Positions 36,491-47,785 of a stretch of 64,000 nucleotides of DNA are shown piece after piece. The notes below the pieces were generated by a model. The model saw only the letters and a program-made list of their open reading frames with translations. It did no database searches and was not told the origin of the DNA. Position 1 is the first letter of the stretch. Every line of letters starts with the position of its first letter. The position numbers and the translations under genes were made by a program. Origin of the DNA: Populus alba (taxonomy: Eukaryota > Streptophyta > Magnoliopsida > Malpighiales > Salicaceae); contig NC_133287.1 of the NCBI RefSeq assembly GCF_005239225.2, positions 5,623,493 to 5,687,492 of the forward strand, given 5' to 3'.

Positions 36491-36871
36491 ATAAAAAATA
36501 GTTTGTACTTTTTACACGCTTCCATGTGGTGTTGTCTTTGGTTAAAGATTAAGCTTCATCTCCTTTTCATTTCTCGCTTCATTGTGGCATGGGAATGGGT
36601 ATGCTAAGCATTCAATTTTCTTTTGGCTCAGGTGCTCAATTTGTTGTTTTCTCGGGTGCTTCCTCATCTTGGCTGATGACTTTTTTTTTCCCACATGTAT
36701 TGTTATCTTTTAGGCATGTCATCCTCTTATAGATGTGGCTTTGATACATCAAAGTTGGGGAGGAGAATTTTTTATTGTCTATTATTTGTGGCTTGACTAT
36801 TCTTTCATTTAAGGCTCTTCTACTACATGTAAACTTTCTTTTCCAAGGGCGTGGATTTTATATATGTGTGT

Positions 36872-36886
36872 GGGGGGGGGGGGGGG
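36872..36886. repeat. G15 homopolymer
   Basis: Fifteen consecutive G after a TG-rich lead. Long G runs are rare in this AT-rich DNA and may also be a sequencing-length uncertainty. Confidence 0.85.
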
Positions 36887-37529
36887 TTAGTGGACATGCC
36901 ATCATAGTGCATTAAATGCACACTCGTTATCACATGCTAGGTGTTTCTATGATGGGTTAACATTCAGTTGGTGAATAACATTTTGGTTACCTTTCCAGTT
37001 TATTTTATTTTATTTTTCATGTTGTTGTTTTGTTAGGAATTGACTACAATTGAGTTTTACTTGCTCTATGGTTTCGTTGTCATTGGTATGTGGGTTATGT
37101 GGTATTCCCATGCATTTTTATTTGGGTATATGCTGACATGACTTTGTCCTTTGAGTTTATGTGGAACCTTTGCAATTGATAGGTCATTGGCTTACAAGAA
37201 ATTATATAAACTTTTTGGTGCCTTTTTTGTTTAATTGCTTGAGGTTGGGTTTTGACATTAATCGCTAATGTATTTCTCCAATGGTTATTGCAATTAAGGG
37301 GTTATTGGTCTATGAGGGAGGTTTACACAATTTTTTTTAATCCTTTTCCTTCGTTTTAGAAAAGATAGGAACCCTCTCTGCTATGGTCTTTGCTATTTTG
37401 GTACTGTTTTGAAATTGATTTGTTTATCTGCATCTTGAACCTTTGATCATGCTGTTTTTTTCTTATGTTTTTTTTTCTTTATATTTTCAAGCACAACACT
37501 ATTTTCTATTTTGTTTACTACTTTTAGCC

Positions 37530-38130
37530 TTTATTTATTCATTTGTTATGATGCTAACTTGCATTTTTTTTTAGGTTGCAGTAATCTGTCAATATTTGTT
37601 GGTTACCTGTTGAGGGTTACGGTGTATGGCTTCTCCTTCCCTCTTCCAGGTAGCTGAGATTGATATTTTTTTTTTACACACCTCTTTCTTTTTTTACTGG
37701 TTCCCCTTGCCTTTTCAACTCTTTAGCAAGGTCTCCTTGTTGTTAGTTAACTTTTAACAAGTTGTTTTAGTTTACGCTTTACTTAAACAGTTGATGTTAG
37801 CCTTTGCTCATTCGTTTAATATGATGCTTTTTTTATCTTTTTTTTTTTAAAATAAATTATTTAGGAAACCACCAGCATTGATTTGTTTTTCTCTTTCAAT
37901 TTACAGGTTAGCCAAGTCTTAATTTTTTTTTATAAGCTCTTTGCCTTTTTTGGCTCATTTGTTTGATATGATGCTTTATTACCTTTTTTTTAAAAAAAAA
38001 TTATATCTGCAAGAAACCACCAGCATTTGTTTGTTGTCTGCTGAAGCATGGAAAGCAGAGCTTCTCCTTCAATCTACAAGTTAGCCAAGTCTTTATTTTT
38101 TTTATAAGCTCTTTGCCTTTTTGGCTCCCC
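37530..38130. repeat. Imperfect tandem repeats, unit about 150-165 bp, three copies
   Basis: Copies near 37535-37700, 37795-37945 and 37950-38130 share 'ttcgtttaatatgatgct', 'aaaccaccagcatt', 'ttctccttcaatctacaag' and 'gctctttgcctttttggctc' in the same order. The first is the most diverged. Noncoding. Confidence 0.65.
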
Positions 38131-38178
38131 ATGATTGCTAAATTAGTTCAAGGTTAGTTGACATTTTGCTAGCCTCAC

Positions 38179-38204
<26 letters not shown>
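38179..38204. repeat. (AT)n microsatellite
   Basis: About thirteen AT units. Confidence 0.9.
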
Positions 38205-38209
<5 letters not shown>

Positions 38210-39340
38210 CTTCTTAGGATTATTTCTTACATTTATATAGTCTAATATGTTGAGATTGTTGTCTATTTAGATTTTATTTTTCAAAGTAAAATAAAAAAAT
38301 CATCTATAATAAAAACACCCTTTCCTAAGCTCGATGGAGAAAACATCTAAAACCCAACCTCTCATGCCTTAGCCATAAGCAACTGTCAACATTGTAAAGA
38401 TTGAGAAAAAAAATATTCAAGGCCATTTCATCTATGATATGAACATTGTAGCTAAAATGTCGTGCAAAGACCAAGAGAACAATAAAATTATTCCATCCCA
38501 TTAAGCAAAAACAAAAAGTTTTAATTTGAAAAAAAAAATGAACCAATCGTATCTCAAAAGACATTAAACCAAGAATTTAAAAATCTAAAGACAGTAAGCC
38601 AAAAAAATCCAAAAAAGAAATCATGTTGGATAAAAACAAAAAAACACTCATCCAAACCAACCCCAAGAAAAAACAAAAAATGATTAAGCAGAACTAAAAC
38701 AAAAAAAAAAACTACAAAAAAAAATATTTTGAAAGTCATTTAGTAAGATAAACTTATTGCGTGAAACTAAACATGCACTAAACAATAAAAGAACAAAGAA
38801 CACATCGAAATATAAAAGTTGCTGGATTTAATTGTTTTTGGGACATATTGCAAAAACAATGAAACAAAACAATAATAAAATCACTAGCAACAAACAACTT
38901 CAGCAAGCAAACAACTTATATAGCAAGATCATTCTCAAAAAATTATTGCTAATTGTCCTTAACATAACAATTAAGCTAGAAATGAACGAATATGCCAAGA
39001 ATCCAATACTGGCAGCCAACTTATGCTTTAACAACAATCCAAAGCTCAACTAAACATTCCGAATAGAAAGATGGCCAAGCAAGGGAAAAGAAAGGAATTG
39101 AAAAACTCATTGATACACAAACACTTAGGCAAGAAAGGCAGAACGAGAAATTGATTAGTGATAATAATGGCTTTGCATGGTTTGTCTATTAATTCATCAA
39201 TCACAATGTTTACGTTTCTTAAAATGTTAATAAAGTGAGTTAGGCTTTCAATTATACTTCTTGCTATTCTTTTAACTGAGCTTATAAGATATATTTTCCA
39301 GAGAAATACAATAAAAGATAAAATTGCTAGTGTGCATATT
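38205..39340. other. Intergenic DNA left of the LTR retrotransposon
   Basis: A-rich noncoding DNA; no gene recognised. Confidence 0.45.
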
Positions 39341-39345
39341 ATCTA

Positions 39346-39390
39346 TGTTGTAACCCATTTTTGGGTCCCCATAAAAAAAAATAAATACAA

Positions 39391-39427
<37 letters not shown>

Positions 39428-41057
39428 AAATAAAAAAAAAATCAAAGAAAGCTCAAAACAGTGCCGTTTTGAACGGCACTGTTCCCCTTCCTTCCCCACC
39501 GAGCATACAGCAGGAAAAAAGGGAAAAGAATGCATATTTAATGACGCCGGTCCCTCAAGCCCACCGACCGCCGGTCCCTCTAGCCCACCGACCGAAGACA
39601 TTGGCCGACCACCTACCGCACCGCCGAAACTGAGGGAGGCACGCCTGGACAGCCGTGCCCGACCAGCCGCAGTATGACCCGTTCCTTGGCTCCACAATGA
39701 AGAAAACATGCTCACGGGCTCTATAAATAGAGGAGGAACAACAGAAGAAAGGGGGGGAAGAGAAGAGGAAGGAGGACGGAGAGAGAGGGAACAAAAGAGG
39801 TAATAGAAGGGAGAATAGAGTGAGAAGAGAGGAGAGAAGGCAGAGAAGAAGAAGGGAAGAAGCAGAGAAGAAAACGGGAAAAAACAGAGGAGAGAGAGAG
39901 AAGGAAAACCGCCGGCCACCGCGAACCGCCAGCGCCGCCGCCGCCACCCCTGCTGCATCAGCTGCTGCCAGCATCAACACAGCTCCAGGTAACGTCCTAC
40001 CTTTCCCGTCGTTTTTTTTGCTTCAGTTAATGCAGAACGTTTACGTTCTGCAGAATTAATTAGCCAGTTACTGTGCTATGCACAGTAACTAATTAGCCAG
40101 TTACTGTGCTATGCACAGTAACTTAACTGGCTAATTAATTCACATTACTGTGCATTTGCTAATTAATTCTTTAGTCACTGTGTGCACAGTACCCCCGGTT
40201 ACTATGTGCACAGTGACCAGCCCATGCATTTGGGCCAGGTTCGGCCCAGCCCATGTATTTGGGCCTGACCCGGCCCATTTCAAAGAAAACAAATAAAAAA
40301 TATTTGTTTCAGCATTTTATAATTTTTTCGCGTAGTTTTTATGTCATTTTGATTAATATTGGGTGGTATTTTATGTTGTTAAAAATACAAAAATCTGATA
40401 TTAAAATACCCGGTTTTCGTAAAAAAAAACTTCCAAAAATACAAAAAAATTGAAAAAAAAGAAAAAAAATGTTTTTGTGCATACGGCCAAATGTCTCAAA
40501 GCTAAAAATTCATATTGTATTTTTTTCATACACAAAAAAAATATTTTAGCATGCATTTTGGCTTTAATAACCAGTTTATTAAAGTCAAGAGAATATTGGC
40601 CAATATTTCAAAAACAACAAAAATTTTTGTTTGGCTCTTAGTATCCGGGGTATGACTTTACACGTAATGTATATTCCGGATATTTAATTCTTTTTGTTTT
40701 TTTGGACAATAGAACCTGGGGTATGACATTACATGTAATGCGTATTCCGAACAATAAAAAACCACAACACGACCTTAGATTTTATCAGACATTAAAACAA
40801 TGCAGCTTACCTTAGGTAGGGCGTAGTTGGGGTGCTAATACCTTCCCTTTACGCAACCAGTCTCCGTACCCGATCTCTAAAGACCAGTTAAGGTTCCTAG
40901 TAACCAGAATACTAGGTGGCGACTCCCTGTCCATTTTTTACCTTAGAGACAAAGAACTCCTTGTCTCACCATATTTTCCATGCCAAATAGACAACATACC
41001 ACACCTTCATGAAGGGTTTGGGGTGGACGATCGTCGCGCCGCCGCACACGTGCGACA
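39346..41057 (+). repeat. 5' LTR
   Basis: 1712 bp. Near its start is a palindrome AACAGTGCCGTT-ttg-AACGGCACTGTT (39457-39483). A TATA box CTATAAATAGAG lies at 39721-39732, followed by a purine-rich leader and a GC-rich stretch. A hairpin-forming segment at about 40068-40135 contains a 33-bp tandem duplication absent from the 3' LTR. A 'gggcc..gcccagccc' rich block follows at 40215-40275. Confidence 0.93.
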
Positions 41058-41060
41058 GAA

Positions 41061-41078
41061 TGGCGACTCCACTGGGGA
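41061..41078 (+). other. Primer-binding site (tRNA-Arg-like)
   Basis: TGGCGACTCCACTGGGGA begins 3 bp after the LTR. TGG pairs with the tRNA 3' CCA, and the TGGCGAC start is the type reported for Ogre/Tat elements primed by tRNA-Arg. tRNA identity is from recall. Confidence 0.75.
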
Positions 41079-43869
41079 CTTTGTGGACTAATCTTTGTTT
41101 TTGTCTGATGTTTATTGTTGTGGTTTGCTTGTTTATTTTTAAATATGCATTTTCTATATATTTGTTCATATTTAGTTGCGCGCTTTAATTTCTGTACATA
41201 TCTATCTCATGCATCACATAGTTAATTTTTTTAAAGCACACACAAGCTTCAAGTTAAGTGGGGGACTAGCAGCTTACCTTACGACTTTTAGTCAAGGTTT
41301 AAGTTTGTGTAAACCCCAACTCTTCGCTGAGTGCTTAGACTGGTAACAGTTGGTACACGTGCCATCTTATTGCCTACAAGCCCCCATATTGCCTCCACGA
41401 GGGTGATCACTGGGACAGTAAGAGACCCTTTTTTAGAGACTGAATAGCCAACCTACCCATGTTCACATAATAAAACCTGTCCTTAGGTTGTATGTGCTAT
41501 CATTATTTGTATATGGGCAAACCCTTCTTGACACATTTTGAACTCATGATCGTCACTCCAAAAATTTTCATTGTAGAGTTTGGGCAAGAATCAAGATTCT
41601 TGTTTCATCATGCAACAAGCACAATCATATGTCACCCTTTTTAAGGGCAAATTCATCATATAGATTACATGTTCATACATTTGGTATGCATGCACCTGAA
41701 AAAAGGTAGGTCCCCTATGAATCTACAACACCCAAATTTGAGTGGAAAAAAAAACATTGGAGAAGAAGCGTGCTCGCTGCAACATCCATTTTCAAGAAGA
41801 GTTGGAGTCTCTGAACAAAAGCTTGACTCACCTCTAGCTTACTCGAGCATATATGGAGAAATGCCTCTGGTGAAGGTCCTTCCAATTGACCTATCATTTT
41901 TGTTCAAGCCCCAACAAAGACTCAACCTGAAGACATTGAGGGCCCACATGATCAAGAGCCTCAACACAATTTGAAGGGAAATTGCATCACCGTTGCAGAA
42001 TGGAGCCTGTTCTTTCTCTGCCAAAATAACTACCTCAGTTTGATCATGTCTCCAAAAAACTTGATTTTTTGTTTCAACCTATTCTAGTTTTTGTTGGTAA
42101 TTTGGCTAAAAAATTCCACAAGACTTTCCTTGTCCACTGAGCCTTTCTTGTTAATAAAATCATGTGTTTTGTTGTGTTCATCACATGCCTTCATTTTTGT
42201 TGTTTCATGCAAATAACACATTGAGCATAACTTTTAAGCATGAAACCATCACGCCCAAAATCTTGTGGTGCATTTCCCTTTTCTTCCAAAACTATGCATG
42301 ATCGCATGTGAGGATTTTTGGGAATTCAAAGTTTAGTACAAAAACAGAAATCATGTTGACGTTTGTCCGAAACAAACGAGTTCTGGAAATTTAGGTGATT
42401 CTTTAGAGAGGTAACCATACACCTAGAAAAACCAAAAAAAAAAAAAACATGAAGTGACTCCAAAAGCTGGGTTTTATTTGCATGAATAATGAGAAATCAC
42501 ATTGCATACTCGCATGAAAGCAAGGCTTACCGATCCTAAATGCATGCATTTGAGATGAAGAAAGGCTATCTTTGATAATCCTTTCACAAAGTTGAAATAT
42601 ATCATTTGCAGTCCCCTTTTGAGCCTAATACATTTTCTTGAAAAAATGACCCTGGCTAGGATCACACCCCTACACTGGGGGGCAAGTGCAAAAAAATCCA
42701 TAATGATTGAAAGTGCCCAAATAACTCTTGGGGGCATGAAAAAGTCTTCAACAATGAAAGTGCCCAAACAATACTGGGGGGCATAAAAGAAAATTCTCAA
42801 TCATCAAAGGTGCTCATACAAAGCTAGGGGGCATGAAGAAAAATCCAAAGGATCCAAAAAGTTTGAGCAAAAATTACAAGGCCAATGCAATGATGCTCAA
42901 AATCAAATGAAGAAAACAAAAACAAAGAGAAAGAGTCCAAGCCCAACACTGGGGGGGCACCGTGGACCATTTTACAAATCAATTCTAAGGTCCAAAAATG
43001 TATGAACAAAAGAGTTTGGGATATAAGCACTTGTGATTCTTAGTCTTAAAGTCCCTTAAACACCTTTTGAGCCTTACAAATATCCTTTTCTTCATAGCCA
43101 ATAGCCAAAGCCTACATTACATGCCTAATCAAGCCCTTTCTGATCAAAGGCAAGCAATCTGGATAGGTAGGCAGTGCTTTCTCGTACGGGTCAAATCATT
43201 ATTCATGCAAATAAAATAAATGCTTTGAATCAATTCGGTTCTCAATAACCCTCAAATTGAAATTTCAACCTTTTGTGACCAACCAGATGTCACTTCATCT
43301 TTAAACCAAAAGCAAAAAGCTTTCATCACGTCAAGAAACCTGTCCATAGGAATCACTTGAATTTTTGAGAACAAGTTTATTTTGAACCAATATCAAAATC
43401 ATTTTTGTGATTGGCATAACTTTGAAGTTCCAAAAATTTTGCATGAAAACATTTCATTGTACAAAAAAAACCCAAACTTACTTTCACATATCCTCACCCC
43501 AAACTAAACCCAAGTTGAACACTTGGGGGGCATGATCAAGCTGGGGGGCAATCAAAAACACATGGTAGGGCTGGCTCCATGATTCCTGTTCTAAGGAAAA
43601 TGACGGGCAAAATTGGTAACTTTACTTGTTGGGGTGAAGGACAAAGATGTATGATGACATCAAACCCTTCCCAGAGGTCAAGATCACAATATGTAACCCG
43701 AGTAAGCAAAAGTGGAAAAGCCATCGAAGTTTACTACCAACACTACAACTTTTGAGAGAAAACAAAGACACCATGAAGAAATGGGGGCCTATATTTCTCA
43801 GGTAAGTATACATGCATATCAATCATAATGCATTTTCTTGCAACATTCACAGATCAGTGTTTCAACATC
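41079..43869 (+). other. Interior of non-autonomous element: leader and degenerate G-rich repeats
   Basis: No gag or pol motif in any frame. 42655-42985 holds three to four loose copies of a 40-55 bp phrase of the form '...aatgaaagtgcccaaa.aa..ctggggggca.'. The start of this block (taggatcacacccctacact at about 42657) recurs inverted at about 62945 in the right-hand element. Confidence 0.6.
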
Positions 43870-45075
43870 ATCCCTTAGGTAGTGCGTTTTCTAACCCTAC
43901 CTCCGTTTGAGTGCGCCTTTGAGCCCTCACCTCCATTTTGAGTGCGCTATTGAGCCTTCATCCCTTTGGTAGTGCGTTTTCTAACCCTACCTCCTTTTGA
44001 GTGCGCCTTTGAGCCCTCACCTCCATTTTGAGTGCGCCTTTGAGCCCTCATCCCTTTGGTAGTGCGTTTTCTAACCCTACCTCCTTTTGAGTGCGCCTTT
44101 GAGCCCTCACCTCCATTTTGAGTGCGCCTTTGAGCCCTCATCCCTTTGGTAGTGCGTTTTCTAACCCTACCTCCTTTTGAGTGCGCCTTCGAGCCCTCAC
44201 CTCCTTTTGAGTGCGCCTTTGAGCCCTCACCTCCATTTTGAGTGCGCCTTTGAGCCCTCATCCCTTGGGTAGTGCGTTTTCTAACCCTACCTCCTTTTGA
44301 GTGCGCCTTTGAGCCCTCACCGCCATTTTGAATGCGCCTTTGAGCCCTCATCCCTTTGGTAGTGTGTTTTCTAACCCTACCTCCTTTTGAGTGCGCCTTC
44401 GAGCCCTCACCTCCATTTTGAGTGCGCCTTTGAGCCCTCATCCCTTTGGTAGTGCGTTTTCTAACCCTACCTCCGTTTGAGTGCGCCTTTGAGCCCTCAC
44501 CTCCATTTTGAGTGCGCCTTTGAGCCCTCATCCCTTGGGTAGTGCGTTTTCTAACCCTACCTCCTTTTGAGTGCGCCTTTGAGCCCTCACCTCCATTTTG
44601 AGTGCGCCTTTGAGCCCTCATCCCTTTGGTAGTGCGTTTTCTAACCCTACCTCCGTTTGAGTGCGCCTTTGAGCCCTCACCGCCTTTTGAGTGCGCCTTT
44701 GAGCCCTCATCCCTTGGGTAGTGCGTTTTCTAACCCTACCTCCTTTTGAGTGCGTTTTCTAACCCTCACCTCCATTTTGAGTGCGCCTTTGAGCCCTCAT
44801 CCCTTTGGTAGTGCGTTTTCTAACCCTACCTCCTTTTGAGTGCGCCTTTGAGCCCTCACCTCCATTTTGAGTGCGCCTTTGAGCCCTCACCTCCATTATT
44901 GAGTGTGCCTTTGAGCCCTCATCCCTTAGGTAGTGCGTTTTCTAACCCTACCTCCTTTTAAGTGTGCCTTTGAGCCCTCAACTCATTCAAAGTGTGCCTT
45001 TGAGCCACCACCAGTCAGGTAGAGCGTTTTGTAACCCTATCTCCTTTTGAGTGCGCCTTTGAGCCCTCACCAACA
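43870..45075. repeat. Minisatellite with 30-bp subunits in 90-bp higher-order units
   Basis: About forty 30-bp subunits of the form 'gagtgcgcctttgagccctc' plus 'acctccatttt', every third one replaced by 'tagtgcgttttctaacccta'. That marker recurs at about 43880, 43970, 44060, 44150, 44270, 44360, 44450, 44540, 44630, 44719, 44808 and 44929: mostly 90-bp spacing, once 120. Because 90 is a multiple of three, a minus-strand frame stays open for 224 codons, but it is purely repetitive. Tandem repeats between coding region and 3' LTR are characteristic of Tat/Ogre elements. Confidence 0.92.
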
Positions 45076-45354
45076 TTTTTCTGGGTAGGTCACCCATTAC
45101 AATGCGACCAATTCTCCATGTTTTATATCTGGGTAGGTCACCCATTACAATGAGACCACACTTCACATTCTTTCCTTTTTTTCGGGTTAAAGGGGATTGG
45201 CGAAAGGAATCTCAGTTTAGCCCAACCATACACAGGACTTTGGGTCCGGTTGAAGTTTTATGTCAATCAAAATTTTGAGACGACCAGTTTTCGGAAGACC
45301 AATGTTTTTTTCTTTACAACACTTACTATGCTCAAATCTTTGCTCCGTAAGCAT

Positions 45355-45372
45355 TGTAAAGAGGGGGGCAAC
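45355..45372 (+). other. Polypurine tract of the LTR element
   Basis: Ends ...aaagaggggggcaac immediately before the 3' LTR; the right-hand element has the same tract (aaagagggggcatc) in the opposite orientation next to its LTR. Confidence 0.75.
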
Positions 45373-45422
45373 TGTTGTAAACCCATTTTGGGTCCCATAA
45401 AAAAAAAAAATACAAAAAAAAT

Positions 45423-45458
<36 letters not shown>

Positions 45459-47047
45459 AAAAAAATCAAAGAAAGCTCAAAACAGTGCCGTTTTGAACGG
45501 CACTGTTCCCCTCCTTCCCCACCGAGCATACAGCAGGAAAAAAGGGAAAAGAATGCATATTTAATGACGCCGGTCCCTCAAGCCCACCGACCGCCGGTCC
45601 CTCTAGCCCACCGACCGAAGACATTGGCCGACCACCTACCGCACCGCCGAAACTGAGGGAGGCACGCCTGGACAGCCGTGCCCGACCAGCCGCAGTATGA
45701 CCCGTTCCTTGGCTCCACAATGAAGAAAACATGCTCACGGGCTCTATAAATAGAGGAGGAACAACAGAAGAAAGGGGGGGAAGAGAAGAGGAAGGAGGAC
45801 GGAGAGAGAGGGAACAAAAGAGGTAATAGAAGGGAGAATAGAGTGAGAAGAGAGGAGAGAAGGCAGAGAAGAAGAAGGGAAGAAGCAGAGAAGAAAACGG
45901 GAAAAAACAGAGGAGAGAGAGAGAAGGAAAACCGCCGGCCACCGCGAACCGCCAGCGCCGCCGCCGCCACCCCTGCTGCATCAGCTGCTGCCAGCATCAA
46001 CACAGCTCCAGGTAACGTCCTACCTTTCCCGTCGTTTTTTTTGCTTCAGTTAATGCAGAACGTTTACGTTCTGCAGAATTAATTAGCCAGTTACTGTGCT
46101 ATGCACAGTAACTTAACTGGCTAATTAATTCACATTACTGTGCATTTGCTAATTAATTCTTTAGTCACTGTGTGCACAGTACCCCCGGTTACTATGTGCA
46201 CAGTGACCAGCCCATGCATTTGGGCCAGGTTCGGCCCAGCCCATGTATTTGGGCCTGACCCGGCCCATTTCAAAGAAAACAAATAAAAAATATTTGTTTC
46301 AGCATTTTATAATTTTTTCGCGTAGTTTTTATGTCATTTTGATTAATATTGGGTGGTATTTTATGTTGTTAAAAATACAAAAATCTGATATTAAAATACC
46401 CGGTTTTCGTAAAAAAAAACTTCCAAAAATACAAAAAAATTGAAAAAAAAGAAAAAAAATGTTTTTGTGCATACGGCCAAATGTCTCAAAGCTAAAAATT
46501 CATATTGTATTTTTTTCATACACAAAAAAAATATTTTAGCATGCATTTTGGCTTTAATAACCAGTTTATTAAAGTCAAGAGAATATTGGCCAATATTTCA
46601 AAAACAACAAAAATTTTTGTTTGGCTCTTAGTATCCGGGGTATGACTTTACACGTAATGCATATTCCGGATATTTAATTCTTTTTGTTTTTTTGGACAAT
46701 AGAACCTGGGGTATGACATTACATGTAATGCGTATTCCGAACAATAAAAAACCACAACACGACCTTAGATTTTATCAGACATTAAAACAATGCAGCTTAT
46801 CTTAGGTAGGGCGTAGTTGGGGTGCTAATACCTTCCCTTTACGCAACCAGTCTCCGTACCCGATCTCTAAAGACCAGTTAAGGTTCCTAGTAACCAGAAT
46901 ACTAGGTGGCGACTCCCTGTCCATTTTTTACCTTAGAGACAAAGAACTCCTTGTCTCACCATATTTTCCATGCCAAATAGACAACATACCACACCTTCAT
47001 GAAGAGTTTGGGGTGGACGATCGCCGCGCCGCCGCACACGTGCGACA
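45373..47047 (+). repeat. 3' LTR
   Basis: 1675 bp, nearly identical to the 5' LTR. It lacks the 33-bp duplication and has shorter A-runs near its start. TATA box at 45744-45755. Confidence 0.93.
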
Positions 47048-47052
47048 ATCTA

Positions 47053-47785
47053 CACACCACTTGAATTTGCTCGTAGCAAAGCGCGGACAGTCAATCTAAT
47101 TTAAAAAAAAAAAAAACAATTATTTTACAATATATTAATGATAATGATAATGATAATTCATTTATTTAGGTTTCTTTCACTTTATTAAGATTAGTTTGGT
47201 GACAAAAATTAGGATACATAATAAATTTTTGACAAGGAGAAATTATTTTAGTTGCAAGATCCTCTCAACTTTTGATGAGATCAAAATTTAGTGATCACGG
47301 ATTCACGGGCTTCTCATATGGTCATACATTGGCAATTTGAATCGGTGTAATTTCATTATTTAAGATTTATTTAGGAGTTACGTGGCAGAACATGTCAAAA
47401 TGGATTTTAAAAAAAAAATCGATGAAATTTTGTTAGCAACTTGCGTGAGCTCCTTTACAGGATGTTGAATTCTGGTGGGCGAGAATGTCAAGTCGGGCAT
47501 CTTATCTCATAATTCGACACGCGCTAACGTCCAGTCATGGATGATTTCTGAGATCTTTCCTAACCATAATCACCTCCGATTGATTGTCTCGAGAGAAAAC
47601 CATCACCGAGGATGAAATCAGATTTGCAAATAAATTATTTTCCAAGTTAAAGAAGATTTCACCTTTGTTTACAATTGCAAACAAATGATGATAATTTTAG
47701 CTAAAATTAATAAAAATTCAACATTTTACAAAACACAAAAATGATATTGAAAACAAAACCGTGAACCATTTATCTGAAATTTGCG
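47053..47785. other. Intergenic DNA and probable 3' UTR of the DUF1685 gene
   Basis: Noncoding. 47400-47620 contains moderately GC-rich text (gagctcctttacaggatgtt) unlike its AT-rich surroundings, perhaps an old transposon piece. The part next to 47786 is probably 3' UTR. Confidence 0.4.

Larger units (their letters stand above)
39346..47047 (+). mobile_element. Complete non-autonomous LTR retrotransposon, Tat/Ogre-like Ty3/gypsy derivative
   Basis: A 7702-bp element with direct LTRs at 39346-41057 and 45373-47047, each starting TGTTGTAA and ending GTGCGACA. It is flanked by the 5-bp duplication ATCTA (39341-39345 and 47048-47052). A primer-binding site starts 3 bp after the 5' LTR and a G-rich polypurine tract precedes the 3' LTR. 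The 4.3-kb interior has no gag, protease, RT or integrase reading frame: only a gag-less leader, degenerate G-rich repeats and a large minisatellite. It would need proteins from a related autonomous element. The LTRs differ only by a 33-bp tandem duplication, A-run lengths and roughly half a dozen substitutions by eye, so insertion is recent. The interior shares segments with the minus-strand element at 58391-64000. Confidence 0.93.

Noticed and set aside
39272..40059. Open frames inside the LTRs (also at 45466-46082)
   Set aside because: They arise from purine-rich leader DNA, occur identically in both LTRs and run across the TATA region; no domain.
43947..44621. 224-codon minus-strand open frame with a 30-residue repeat
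   Set aside because: It is the translation of the 90-bp minisatellite; openness follows from the period being a multiple of three. No start context, domain or composition typical of a gene.
43870..45075. Regularly spaced repeats resembling a CRISPR array
   Set aside because: Spacers are not unique; every unit is a variant of the same 30-bp subunit, and this is plant DNA.
39346..47047. Endogenous pararetrovirus
   Set aside because: LTRs, target-site duplication, tRNA-Arg-like primer site and polypurine tract define an LTR retrotransposon; no movement or coat protein motif seen.
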